In this document: one piece after another, positions 1-8,129 of the stretch
Numbering within the stretch: position 1 is the first letter of the stretch
Layout of the letters: the number at the start of each line of letters is the position of its first letter
Assembly: GCA_023424235.1 (NCBI GenBank)
Contig: JAFAEB010000175.1
Location: 1-14,961, forward strand
Direction of reading: 5' to 3'
Origin: Bacillota bacterium
GTDB lineage: Bacteria > Bacillota > Clostridia > Lachnospirales > Lachnospiraceae
DNA length: 14,961 nt
Made by a program: the position numbers and the translations under genes
Notes under the pieces: model-generated
The model's input: only the letters and a program-made list of their open reading frames with translations
Database searches by the model: none
Told to the model about the DNA's origin: nothing

Positions 1-557
1 CTATTACTTGGTTCTAATTGTATATATTTGCTTAACTCCCTTAGTAGCTCTTTCATTTTATACTCTGTATGTTTTATTTCTTCTTCTAAATATTTCCTAC
101 TACTTGGCATATATAGATTAAGAAGTATTCCCATGCTTGTACCTATAAACATAAGAAGTAGCTCATTGAAAACAAATATCGCATCCATATTTTTATCAAT
201 TAAAAAATGTGTTACTAAAACAGAACACATCGCGATTCCGTCTTGTAATCTTAATAGATAACTACTTGATATGAATAAAAATAAAAAAAGTCCAAAAGCG
301 ATAGTTTGATATCCTAAAAAATGAAAAACAATGTAAGCGATAGCAAAAGCCAATAAACATGCTAGATATCTTCTAAGAGCTACAAATATGGTTTCCTTCT
401 TTGTATCTTGTATACTTAGTAATGTAATAATACCAGCAGATGCACTATATTTTAACCCAAAAAAATCAGCAACTAGTATAGAAATACTGGAACCAACGGC
501 TATTTTTATTATCTTTATCAAATTTATTTGCTGTAATATTAATTTAAATTGCTTCAT
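1..557 (-). CDS. Aromatic acid exporter family (ArAE/FUSC) membrane protein, 3' end outside window
   Basis: This open frame has an ATG at 557-555 and an AAAAGGAG ribosome site just upstream (562-569). It runs off the left edge after 185 codons without a stop, so it is partial at its C-terminus. The protein starts MKQFKLIL and has hydrophobic segments at about residues 14-33, 60-80, 85-101 and 127-149, fitting a multi-spanning N-terminal membrane half. The segment SAGIITLLSIQDTKKET (residues 40-56) and the end of the membrane part, LLNLYMPS (145-152), followed by a charged helical stretch (EEEIKHTEYKMKELL), match what I know of the ArAE_1/DUF939 family. Members of this family are presumed efflux proteins for aromatic carboxylates; the substrate here is unknown. 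The gene is transcribed apart from the upstream GH31 gene, with 290 bases between them. Assignment to the family is fairly sure; function is inferred from family only. Confidence 0.85.
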   Translation of the reverse strand, partial: MKQFKLILQQINLIKIIKIAVGSSISILVADFFGLKYSASAGIITLLSIQDTKKETIFVALRRYLACLLAFAIAYIVFHFLGYQTIAFGLFLFLFISSSYLLRLQDGIAMCSVLVTHFLIDKNMDAIFVFNELLLMFIGTSMGILLNLYMPSSRKYLEEEIKHTEYKMKELLRELSKYIQLEPSN

Positions 558-584
558 TTCATACTCCTTTTAAAAGTTACAAAA

Positions 585-613
585 AGACATAAGCTACGAT
601 GTAACCTATGTCT
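585..613 (-). terminator. Hairpin with T-run between the GH31 and ArAE genes: terminator or leader attenuator
   Basis: On the minus strand AGACATA and TATGTCT (outer stem, 7 bp) enclose a further short stem of TAC/GTA, with two mismatches, around a 3-base loop. The hairpin is followed directly by TTTT (584-581). It lies 28 bases before the ArAE start codon and 235 bases after the GH31 stop, so it could end GH31 transcripts or sit in the ArAE leader. The base GTTACA inside the hairpin can also pair with TGTAAC at 581-576, giving a mutually exclusive fold. Confidence 0.5.
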
Positions 614-627
614 CTTTGCTTTCTATA

Positions 628-657
628 ACTGTAATCCATTCTTCTAATAAATGTCAA
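628..657 (-). promoter_or_regulatory. Putative promoter of the ArAE gene
   Basis: On the minus strand a perfect TTGACA (657-652) is followed after 18 bases by TACAGT (633-628), a 4-of-6 match to the -10 consensus. A start near 621 would place the hairpin at 613-585 at the very front of the leader. The -35 box is strong and the -10 box is moderate. Confidence 0.45.
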
Positions 658-751
658 GTATAAGGATTATATCATTTTTTTACCTTAAGAACTAATATGA
701 TGTAGTAAGCAATTCTTACAAGATGAAACGCAAGGAACTTAAAAGTTATTC

Positions 752-847
752 TTACAGAATTACTGTTATAGTGGAGGTTACACTTTCATCACTAGGAATA
801 AGCTCAATGCCACCCTTGTCACTACTAATGGTTGCACCTTGAACTGA
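752..847 (-). other. Coding tail of the GH31 gene left behind an in-frame stop
   Basis: Directly after the TAA at 850-848 the same frame stays open for 31 codons to the next TAA (754-752). It reads SVQGATISSDKGG then IELIPSDES then VTSTITVIL. The alternating hydrophobic pattern and the SVQGA phrase look like the last strands of a GH31 C-terminal beta-sandwich, not random intergenic translation. Counting from the aligned catalytic residues, the annotated protein ends near E. coli YicI position 746 and the extended one near 777, against 772 for YicI. I infer a recent nonsense change, a recoded stop or a sequence error. Confidence 0.65.
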
Positions 848-3112
848 TTAGATGCTTGAAACATTACTTAAGAAAATGGTACATGGCTTAATTTCTTTGA
901 ACCTTTCAAGAGTAATAAGTAGTTTATCCCCATCCTTTATCGCCCTAATTCTAACTTCTAATTCTGCGTCCATATTATATACCTTGGTACTAGTCTCAAT
1001 ACCATCTATTAACTCATACATTTTAAAGCTTACATCCCTTGCATAATCATATTCAGGAGTATTGTTCACAGCACCAAGAGATAGGATGGAATTTTCTTTA
1101 ACAAATACTGGAATACTTAAGTAGTCATGATATTCCTTAATCCATCTGCCACCTTTCACTCTTTCACCTGTTAAGAAATTAGTCCAATTTCCATCTGGAA
1201 GGAAGTATTCTGCAATTCCTTCTTCATTAAAAATAGGGGCAACCATTAAATGATCTCCAAACATATATTGTTTATCTAAGTATTGACAAGTTGGATCTTT
1301 ATCAAATTCTAATACCATACTTCTCATGGTCGGAATACCTGTTTGACTGGTTTCAATGGCATTACGATATAAATATGGCATTAAGGAAGCTTTTAGTTTT
1401 GTAAAGAATTTTAACACTTCCACGGATTCATCATCATAATTCCATGGAACACGATAAGAAGAGCTTCCGTGTAGTCTTGAATGCGATGACATCAATCCAA
1501 AAGCTACCCATCTCTTATATACATCTGGAGTAGATTTATCTTCAAAACCACCAATGTCATGACTCCAAAAACCAAAGCCTGACATGGTAAGGGATAAGCC
1601 ACCTCTTAAGCTTTCAGACATAGACTCAAAATCTGACCAACAGTCTCCGCCCCAATGAACCGGGAATTTTTGTCCGCCAACCGTAGCACTACGTGCAAAT
1701 AGAATTGCTTCTTTCTCTCCACGTTTTCTCACAAGTAAATCAAATACAGTTTTATTATAAAGGTAAGTATAATAGTTATGCATCTTATTTGGATCTGAAC
1801 CATCATAATATACAACATCTACCGTAGGAATTCTTTCACCAAAGTCCGTTTTAAAGCAGTCCACTCCCATGTCTAATAGTGCTTCTAGTTTATCCTGGAA
1901 CCACTGACAAGCCAATGGATTAGTGAAATCTACTAAAGCCATACCAGGCTGCCACATATCCCATTGCCATACATCACCATTTCCTCTTTTTACGAAGTAG
2001 CCCAACTCCATTCCTTCATCAAACAATATAGATTCTTGGGCAATATAAGAATTAATCCAAACACAGATTCTAAGTCCTTTTTCTTTCAGTCTTTTTAGCA
2101 TTCCAACTGGATCTGGGAATACTTCATCATCCCATTTAAAATCAGACCAATGAAAACCCTTCATCCAAAAGCAGTCAAAGTGAAATACGCTTAGTGGCAA
2201 CTCATGTTCTGCCATTTTATCAACAAAGCTTGTTACTGTTGCCTCATCATAACTAGTAGTAAAGGAAGTTGATAGCCACAAACCGAAGGTCCATGGGGCA
2301 ACTAAGGATGGCTTGCCAGTTAAATCTGTGTAACGAGCTAATACCTCCTTCATCGTTGGACCATTAATAATAAAGTAATCTAAACATTCTCCTGGGACTG
2401 AAAAACCAACCTTCTTAACTAGTTCTGAGCTTACTTCAAAAGAAACCTTATCTGAACTATTAACAAAAACACCATATCCTCGATTCGATAAATAAAATGG
2501 TATATTTTTATAAGAAAGTTCTGTGGATGTTCCCCCGTCTTCATTCCATATGTCTATGGATTGACCATTTTTTATAAATGGTGTAAATCGTTCTCCTAAT
2601 CCATAGATATACTCTCCAACCGAAAGACTTAATTGTTCCCTCATATAAGCATCATCATTATTCGTTTCATAGTAAAGACCTTTATAATTGGTCTTCATAT
2701 AAGCTAAATCTCTCCATTTGCTTGTTGTTAGCTTATACTCACCACGCTTAAATTCCATAAATGCATTATGTTTATTTATCGATAAAGCTAAGCTACCACT
2801 TTTTAATATGTATTCATTATTATCTTCTAGTATTTCAAGTTCACTGTTCTCATCAATTGACAAGGTAAAATTTGCACCGCGATCTTTAAGCCCTTTATAG
2901 TGAAAAGCTTTTACTCGAATTACTTCTTTTGCTGGAGCAGATATAATAAGTGTAATATTGGGTCCACCTAGTGTATCACCTCTATGATTAATTTTATGGG
3001 TAGGTGCATTAAATGATATACTATTTTGATTTCTTTTGCTTTCATATATTTCTGCTGGACTAAAACACTCTGTGCCTTCCCTTTGTAACCAACATCCGTT
3101 ACTGAATTTCAT
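848..3112 (-). CDS. yicI: GH31 alpha-xylosidase (YicI type), apparently C-terminally truncated
   Basis: A 754-residue cytosolic glycoside hydrolase of family 31 with no signal peptide. Family knowledge: YicI releases alpha-xylose from the non-reducing end of isoprimeverose and xyloglucan oligosaccharides by a retaining mechanism. The nucleophile motif KTDFGERIPT has Asp423 and the acid/base motif HWGGDCWSD has Asp490, matching YicI Asp416 and Asp482. The YicI pocket residues Phe277, Cys307, Phe308, Trp345 and Lys414 all appear at a constant offset of +7 (Phe284, Cys314, Phe315, Trp352, Lys421), which favours alpha-xylosidase over alpha-glucosidase. An N-terminal beta-sandwich (about 1-270) precedes the barrel; SGFGFWSHDIGGF is at 511-523. 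Start ATG has AAAGGAG 7 bases upstream. The TAA stop at 848 cuts off a 31-codon tail that stays in frame, so the terminal domain is probably incomplete. No transporter or regulator gene adjoins it. Confidence 0.9.
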   Translation of the reverse strand: MKFSNGCWLQREGTECFSPAEIYESKRNQNSISFNAPTHKINHRGDTLGGPNITLIISAPAKEVIRVKAFHYKGLKDRGANFTLSIDENSELEILEDNNEYILKSGSLALSINKHNAFMEFKRGEYKLTTSKWRDLAYMKTNYKGLYYETNNDDAYMREQLSLSVGEYIYGLGERFTPFIKNGQSIDIWNEDGGTSTELSYKNIPFYLSNRGYGVFVNSSDKVSFEVSSELVKKVGFSVPGECLDYFIINGPTMKEVLARYTDLTGKPSLVAPWTFGLWLSTSFTTSYDEATVTSFVDKMAEHELPLSVFHFDCFWMKGFHWSDFKWDDEVFPDPVGMLKRLKEKGLRICVWINSYIAQESILFDEGMELGYFVKRGNGDVWQWDMWQPGMALVDFTNPLACQWFQDKLEALLDMGVDCFKTDFGERIPTVDVVYYDGSDPNKMHNYYTYLYNKTVFDLLVRKRGEKEAILFARSATVGGQKFPVHWGGDCWSDFESMSESLRGGLSLTMSGFGFWSHDIGGFEDKSTPDVYKRWVAFGLMSSHSRLHGSSSYRVPWNYDDESVEVLKFFTKLKASLMPYLYRNAIETSQTGIPTMRSMVLEFDKDPTCQYLDKQYMFGDHLMVAPIFNEEGIAEYFLPDGNWTNFLTGERVKGGRWIKEYHDYLSIPVFVKENSILSLGAVNNTPEYDYARDVSFKMYELIDGIETSTKVYNMDAELEVRIRAIKDGDKLLITLERFKEIKPCTIFLSNVSSI

Positions 3113-3203
3113 GTTTTTCTCCTTTCATTAACCCTCAACTTAAAAGTAATATTTCTTATGTTTAACCTGAATTTGATGCTGCGTATCGATATTATGTAAC
3201 TTA

Positions 3204-3231
3204 ATTATAACGAATTAGAATTTTCTTACAA
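3204..3231 (-). promoter_or_regulatory. Sigma-A-type promoter of the GH31 gene
   Basis: On the minus strand TTGTAA (3231-3226) and a perfect TATAAT (3209-3204) are separated by 16 bases. The inferred start near 3197 gives a leader of about 85 bases ending in the AGGAG site before the ATG at 3112. It lies in the only upstream gap of the gene. Confidence 0.6.
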
Positions 3232-3237
3232 TGGTAG

Positions 3238-3260
3238 ATACTATACCTTCAATGTAGTAT
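3238..3260. promoter_or_regulatory. Inverted repeat just upstream of the GH31 promoter, possible operator
   Basis: ATACTA (3238-3243) and TAGTAT (3255-3260) are perfect inverted half-sites separated by 11 bases, ending 7 bases upstream of the -35 box on the minus strand. That position suits an activator of an inducible sugar gene, but half-sites of six AT-rich bases can arise by chance, and no regulator gene is nearby. Confidence 0.25.
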
Positions 3261-3295
3261 TCTAAATAAAACTAGTTAACAATGTATAAAGATAC

Positions 3296-3353
3296 AAAAA
3301 TCCCCTTACATGATTACACAGATCTTATTCTAGTATAATCACATAAGAGGATT
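3296..3353 (-). terminator. Intrinsic terminator of the GGDEF/EAL gene
   Basis: Arms 3353-3334 and 3318-3299 pair over 20 positions around a 15-base loop, then TTTTT (3300-3296) follows on the minus strand. The four positions that do not match Watson-Crick are all G-U pairs when the RNA is made from the minus strand, but would be A-C clashes from the plus strand. This shows the direction: it ends the transcript of the gene whose stop is at 3400. Confidence 0.85.
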
Positions 3354-3399
3354 CATTCTATCCATATTTTTTTATTAAAAACACCTATATTTTTAGTAA

Positions 3400-6042
3400 T
3401 TAATTTTTTACAGTGTTAAAAACAAGTTCTTCAAATTCTTTTATTGGTATTGGTTTGGAATACAAATATCCTTGGGCCATATCACAAGATACACTTTTTA
3501 AAAATTCTGATTGATTTGTAGTCTCAATTCCTTCAGACAAGACCTTCATATTTAATTGCTTTGCCATACTGATAATACTAGATACTATAATTTTTTCTTC
3601 ATTATGCATAATATCGTTACCAAAAAATTCTTTATCTAGTTTAATCACATCAGTGGCCATATTCTTAAGTAAATTTAAGGATGAATATCCTGACCCAAAA
3701 TCATCTATGGATACACAAAAGCCAAGTTTTCTAAAATTCATCATAGTATTAATGGCAATTTCAGAATTATTTAAAAATATACTTTCCGTTAGTTCTAATT
3801 CTAATAAATGATAAGGTATTCCATATGTATCTACTAATTTTTTAAAATCATTCACAAATTCTTCATCATATAAATGGATACGAGAAACATTAAGAGAAAC
3901 TGGAATAAGCTCCAACCCATCATCCATCCAAGATTTCATCGTTTTTAATATTTCTTCATAGATGTAAAAATCTAAATTTACGATGAAGCCATTTTTTTCA
4001 AACAATGGAATAAAGTCGTTCGGAGGGATTATGCTACCATCTGGTTTTCTCCATCTAACAAGCGCCTCTCCACCTACAATCTTATTCTCTTTAAGTTCAA
4101 TTTTAGGTTGAATATATACGATGAATTCTTTATTCCTTAATGCTGACTCCATATTATTCGTTATCTCTAATTCTTTTTGCATTTTCTGCTTCATCGTGTC
4201 ATTAAAAAACTTACACACTGTTTTTGTAGTTGGTTTTAAACTTTTTCGTGCTATATTAGCATTATCAATGGCAACTGTTATATCCTCATTTATTGATAAA
4301 ATGGAAGCTCCACTGGTAAAAATAAACTTATATCCAGGGAATTTTTGTCGCTGAACAATATTAAATTGCTCAAACATATCGTTAATATATTGTTTTAGCT
4401 TTCCTTCCTCTTCATACTCCTCATAAGGAATTACCATTAAGAAATTATCCTCACCAATTCTTGCATAACATAAATGTTCCTTCTTACTTGAAATTAAGTT
4501 TGCTACATCACAAAGAATCTGATCTCCCATATCATAGCCAAGAGAATCATTAATATGCTTAAACTGATTAATATCTGTATATATTATAACAAACTGTTTA
4601 TCCTTATTATTATGCAGTAGCTTATCAACATCTTTTTTAAACTTATGTAATGTTGGGATCCCAGTTAATGCATCCATATTTTTTATGTTGTATAATTGCT
4701 TACTAGCTCTCTCCGATGCTCGAAGTTTAAGTAAATAAGAAGATATTATCTTAGTTATGGTTACCATAGAATCTTTTTCATCCTGCGTCCATGTGCGATT
4801 TCCTATATCATCTACTGAAACACAGCCTTTAAAGTCTCCATCTTCAAATATACCACATTGCATAATCGACTTAATATCTAATTCTTCTAGTACTTTCTTT
4901 ATTGGTCCATCTTCATATTCATCTCGATTATTAATGCATAAAATCCCATTCTCATTAAAGGCAGTACGATGCTTCGACATATCAAGACCTATATTAAATT
5001 TAAAATCATTCAGATCTTTTGGACCATGCTTATCACTTAAATATGTAATATTATAGTCAAGGGCCATTACCGATCTTTCTATAATATATACTCTATTACT
5101 ATTAAAATGGACTCTAACTCGATTCAATAGAAGGTTTATAGCACTTTTAACATCTTTACTTCTTGACATAATATCGAAGGCAAAAGCAGTTATTTCTTTA
5201 TCGAAATTATTGGTTCCATAGGCTCTTGTCTCAATTATATTGTACTGTTCATAGCAACTGTCTAATGAGCTAGTTTTAGCAGTATCTAAATCCTTATAAA
5301 AACATATCGGTTTATTACTTTGAGATCTAGCTTCGATCAAAGCTGTATCTGCATGGATAAATAATTGTTCATAGTTATCACCATCCATTGGATAAATGGC
5401 AATTCCTATACTGCATGACATTATGTAATCCTTATTTTCACCGGTATATGTATTACGAAAAATAGAATATATCTCATTTGCTTTGGTCTCTAATAACTCT
5501 ATACTAGAAACATCTTTTAAGAATATGATAAACTCATCTCCACCGATTCGACTAGCTATATCGGTTTGATAAAAGATTTTATTTAGATTTTCTGCTATGT
5601 TAACTAAAACCATATCACCGAACATATATCCTAAACTTTCATTCACTGCTTCGAAATTATCGATATCGATAATCATCAAGGCATGATTTGAGCTTGGACT
5701 ATTGTTCTTTAGGTACTCGTCAATAAGATATCTGCTATACTTCTTATTATATAGCTTTGTTAGACTATCTAGCTGCTCTAATTCTATAATACGATTCTGT
5801 TCCTCTTGCTTACGTTTTCTTTGACGTTCTAATTCTACCTTAATTTCTTCCCAATTTTCTCCATCAATAAGAACCGCATAAATCTTATTATTATGATGGA
5901 ACTCAATGGTTCTATTTTTCTCATCATACCTTATATTTATATCTTTTGGTAAATCAATAGAGGAAATAAATGAGAAAAACTCATCCTTCGAATATGGTAT
6001 CATGTTTTCATTATTAATATTTATTTTAAGTTTTCCATCCAT
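3400..6042 (-). CDS. Cyclic-di-GMP signalling protein GGDEF-GAF-GGDEF-EAL
   Basis: An 880-residue protein without membrane segments, so likely cytosolic. Order: an unrecognised N-terminal segment (1-62), a short charged coiled coil (about 63-92), a first GGDEF domain with intact RIGGDEF (165-171), a GAF-like sensor domain (about 283-440), a second GGDEF domain where the signature is GEDNF (530-534), and an EAL domain (about 630-875). The first GGDEF could make c-di-GMP, although the Arg of the inhibitory RxxD site is Tyr158. The second lacks the catalytic Glu and is probably inactive, perhaps regulatory. The EAL domain keeps EALVRW (Glu659), Asn718, Glu753, Asp780/Asp781, Lys801, Glu837 and Gln857, so phosphodiesterase activity is expected. 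The GAF ligand is unknown. ATG is the first possible start because TAA lies two codons upstream; its ribosome site is weak (GGGA, about 10 bases upstream). It stands alone with its own promoter and terminator. Confidence 0.92.
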   Translation of the reverse strand: MDGKLKININNENMIPYSKDEFFSFISSIDLPKDINIRYDEKNRTIEFHHNNKIYAVLIDGENWEEIKVELERQRKRKQEEQNRIIELEQLDSLTKLYNKKYSRYLIDEYLKNNSPSSNHALMIIDIDNFEAVNESLGYMFGDMVLVNIAENLNKIFYQTDIASRIGGDEFIIFLKDVSSIELLETKANEIYSIFRNTYTGENKDYIMSCSIGIAIYPMDGDNYEQLFIHADTALIEARSQSNKPICFYKDLDTAKTSSLDSCYEQYNIIETRAYGTNNFDKEITAFAFDIMSRSKDVKSAINLLLNRVRVHFNSNRVYIIERSVMALDYNITYLSDKHGPKDLNDFKFNIGLDMSKHRTAFNENGILCINNRDEYEDGPIKKVLEELDIKSIMQCGIFEDGDFKGCVSVDDIGNRTWTQDEKDSMVTITKIISSYLLKLRASERASKQLYNIKNMDALTGIPTLHKFKKDVDKLLHNNKDKQFVIIYTDINQFKHINDSLGYDMGDQILCDVANLISSKKEHLCYARIGEDNFLMVIPYEEYEEEGKLKQYINDMFEQFNIVQRQKFPGYKFIFTSGASILSINEDITVAIDNANIARKSLKPTTKTVCKFFNDTMKQKMQKELEITNNMESALRNKEFIVYIQPKIELKENKIVGGEALVRWRKPDGSIIPPNDFIPLFEKNGFIVNLDFYIYEEILKTMKSWMDDGLELIPVSLNVSRIHLYDEEFVNDFKKLVDTYGIPYHLLELELTESIFLNNSEIAINTMMNFRKLGFCVSIDDFGSGYSSLNLLKNMATDVIKLDKEFFGNDIMHNEEKIIVSSIISMAKQLNMKVLSEGIETTNQSEFLKSVSCDMAQGYLYSKPIPIKEFEELVFNTVKN

Positions 6043-6094
6043 TTGTTAGTATGTCCCATCTTCCTTGATGTACTATTAAGTATAATCGTGTCTA

Positions 6095-6123
6095 ATTATA
6101 ACATGTTATGAAAATTCATACAA
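6095..6123 (-). promoter_or_regulatory. Sigma-A-type promoter of the GGDEF/EAL gene
   Basis: On the minus strand TTGTAT (6123-6118), a 17-base spacer and a perfect TATAAT (6100-6095). The expected start near 6088 leaves a leader of about 45 bases before the ATG at 6042. Confidence 0.6.
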
Positions 6124-6297
6124 CTTTTATTTGAAAAGTAAGTTATGAAGTAAAATTAGTATGAAAACCGCTGAAAAATTGCTTAAACTCAAACCTTTCG
6201 AGTTCATATAATAGTTCCTTTATGCCTATTTATTTATATTGATAATAATTACTCTAATATCTACTTATAAATATCTTAAGAGAAAAAAACAAAAATA

Positions 6298-6325
6298 GAA
6301 TAATACAAGTAATAATTCATATATA
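6298..6325 (+). promoter_or_regulatory. Sigma-E-like sporulation promoter candidate for the first subtilase
   Basis: GAATAAT (6298-6304), 13 bases, CATATATA (6318-6325). The B. subtilis sigma-E consensus is KMATATT and CATACAMT, so the -35 differs at one place and the -10 at three. The same elements with the same spacing lie before the paralogue at 9120, which raises confidence above a chance match in AT-rich DNA. Confidence 0.4.
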
Positions 6326-6340
6326 TAAATATAATGGTTT

Positions 6341-6356
6341 AGGAGAGGTTACCTTG
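6341..6356 (+). promoter_or_regulatory. Ribosome binding site that fixes the TTG start of the first subtilase
   Basis: AGGAG (6341-6345) lies 8 bases before TTG (6354-6356). No in-frame ATG or GTG lies between the upstream region and the conserved N-terminus, and the nearby ATG at 6334 is in another frame. The paralogue at 9120 uses the same arrangement. Confidence 0.75.
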
Positions 6357-8054
6357 GATATTTCGTGTAAAGAAGCCATATTAAGCGAAGATTATGGTGA
6401 TTATATATTTAATTATGATAATGATTTTAGAAAATTAGCTAGTCAGGAAAATTTCTGTTATGATGTAATTAATAATACCTATGCCCTTGCCTATACTCCA
6501 TTAAGAGATGTTCCTACAAATTTTCTCCAAATATATGGTTACCGTGTATTACCTAGTTGCTTTGGTTTGATGGATACCTCAAGTTTAGTTGCATCTGGTG
6601 TAACAGCAGTAAAAAATCAGACTAATCTTGATCTAAACGGTCAAGGCGTATTAGTAGGTCTTATCGATACCGGTATTGATTATAGACATAAAGCTTTCTT
6701 AAATCAAAATAACACGTCAAAAATTCTTAGAATCTGGGATCAAACAATACAAGATGGCCAGCCACCAGTAACGTTTTACTATGGTACTGAGTATACCCAA
6801 GAGCAAATCAATTTAGCTATAAATAGCGTTGATCCATTAAGTATTGTTCCAAGTATGGATTATAATGGCCATGGTACTTTTTTAGCTGGGGTTGCAGCTG
6901 GTTCAGTTAATAATGAAGCGCAGTTTTCTGGGGTTGTACCCTTATCTGAGCTTGTTGTAGTTAAATTAAAGCCTGCTAAAAAATTTATTAGAGATTTTTT
7001 TATCATACCAGAAGACGCTGTATGCTACCAAGAGACTGATATTATGCTAGGTATTAGGTACTTACTTAAAATTGCTGCTGAGTATGCTAGACCGATTTCT
7101 ATAATCATAGGACTTGGAACCTCACAAGGTGCTCATGATGCAAGAGGTTCACTTAGTAGCTATATTAATAATGTTGCTGCCCTTAGAGGTGTTGCAGTAT
7201 CAATAGCCGCTGGGAACGAAGGAATATCTGGACATCATTATAGTTCTACCATAAGAAGAGATATGGAATATGAAACTGTGGAGCTAAAGGTTGGTCCGAA
7301 TGAACCTGGATTTTCAATGGAATTTTGGGGAGATACACCAAATACTTATTCCATTGATATCTTATCACCTACTGGAGAATATGTCCCTAGAATTCCAGCA
7401 AGGCTAGGTGAGTCTAGAGTCATTCCTTTTGTTTTCGAACAAACTATTATCTATGTAGATTATCAGATAATAGAAGCTCAAACAGGTGACCAATTAATCC
7501 TAGTGCGTTTTAGGAATCCTACAGAAGGTATTTGGCGTTTTCGAGTTTATGCTAGCGGTGATTTAGAACTACGCTATCATATATGGTTACCAATTACTAA
7601 CTTCTTATCTAGTAATACAAGTTTTATTAGGCCAGATCCAGAAACCACTCTCACTTCTCCTGGTAATACTTATATACCTATGGTTGCAACTGCATATAAT
7701 CATGTAAATCAAACACTTTATACCTTTGCTAGTAGAGGATTTAACCGTGTAAATGAAATAACACCGGACTTTGCAGCTCCAGGTGTTAATATTACAGGAC
7801 CTACACTTAATAACGAATACATTGAATTATCTGGTACATCTATTGCCGCCGCTCATACTGCGGGGATTGCCGCTATGTTATTAGAATGGGGGATTGTTAG
7901 ACAAAATTATACACAAATAGATTCCATTGAAATAAGAAATTTATTAATACGTGGTGCAAAAAGAGAACCCAATACTATTTATCCTAATCGTGAATGGGGC
8001 TACGGGATGATTGATATATACACTACTTTTAGTAGGCTTCGTGGAAATGAGTAA
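6354..8054 (+). CDS. Csp-like subtilisin (S8 family) serine protease, copy 1
   Basis: A 566-residue subtilase without signal peptide or membrane segment. An N-terminal prodomain (about 1-95) starts MDISCKEAILSEDY; the catalytic domain has Asp105 in LIDTGID, His173 in NGHGTF, the oxyanion Asn288 in AAGNEG and Ser496 in SGTSIAAA, so the triad is complete. An insert at about 303-415, rich in beta strands, corresponds to the jelly-roll domain known from clostridial CspB. Csp proteases act in spores, where CspB activates the cortex hydrolase SleC during germination; that role here is inferred from family, since no sleC or pseudoprotease CspC gene is in the window and Lachnospiraceae carry many related S8 proteases. 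The TTG start has a good ribosome site. A paralogue (roughly 60 percent identical by eye) follows after thiT. A strong terminator closes the unit, so it is transcribed alone. Confidence 0.88.
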   Translation: MDISCKEAILSEDYGDYIFNYDNDFRKLASQENFCYDVINNTYALAYTPLRDVPTNFLQIYGYRVLPSCFGLMDTSSLVASGVTAVKNQTNLDLNGQGVLVGLIDTGIDYRHKAFLNQNNTSKILRIWDQTIQDGQPPVTFYYGTEYTQEQINLAINSVDPLSIVPSMDYNGHGTFLAGVAAGSVNNEAQFSGVVPLSELVVVKLKPAKKFIRDFFIIPEDAVCYQETDIMLGIRYLLKIAAEYARPISIIIGLGTSQGAHDARGSLSSYINNVAALRGVAVSIAAGNEGISGHHYSSTIRRDMEYETVELKVGPNEPGFSMEFWGDTPNTYSIDILSPTGEYVPRIPARLGESRVIPFVFEQTIIYVDYQIIEAQTGDQLILVRFRNPTEGIWRFRVYASGDLELRYHIWLPITNFLSSNTSFIRPDPETTLTSPGNTYIPMVATAYNHVNQTLYTFASRGFNRVNEITPDFAAPGVNITGPTLNNEYIELSGTSIAAAHTAGIAAMLLEWGIVRQNYTQIDSIEIRNLLIRGAKREPNTIYPNREWGYGMIDIYTTFSRLRGNE

Positions 8055-8060
8055 GTTTAT

Positions 8061-8097
8061 CTGCTAAAATATTCCAGTAAGATATTTTAGCAGTTTT
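8061..8097 (+). terminator. Intrinsic terminator of the first subtilase gene
   Basis: CTGCTAAAATAT (8061-8072) and ATATTTTAGCAG (8082-8093) form a perfect 12-bp stem with a 9-base loop, followed by TTTT. It starts 6 bases after the stop codon and separates the subtilase from the thiT unit. Confidence 0.85.
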
Positions 8098-8129
8098 AAA
8101 AAATAATTGCTATTTTACTAATTTATTAG

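Larger units (their letters stand above)
6043..6353. other. Divergent intergenic region between the GGDEF/EAL gene and the first subtilase
   Basis: This 311-base AT-rich gap contains a sigma-A-like promoter leftward (6095-6123), a sigma-E-like element rightward (6298-6325) and the ribosome site for the TTG start at 6354. A short inverted repeat AACTC/GAGTT lies around 6188-6206, with no clear role. No small open frame with a credible ribosome site and no RNA gene was seen. Confidence 0.6.

Noticed and set aside
388..573. Small plus-strand open frame (61 codons) and the one at 28-261 (77 codons)
   Set aside because: Both lie opposite the ArAE gene, which has a ribosome site, family motifs and hydrophobic segments; the plus-strand frames have none of these.
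4757..5056. Plus-strand open frame of 99 codons inside the GGDEF/EAL gene
   Set aside because: It is antisense to the GAF domain, has no ribosome site and no recognisable protein features.
6188..6206. AACTC/GAGTT inverted repeat in the divergent intergenic region as an operator
   Set aside because: Only five base pairs, not placed against either predicted promoter, and likely by chance.
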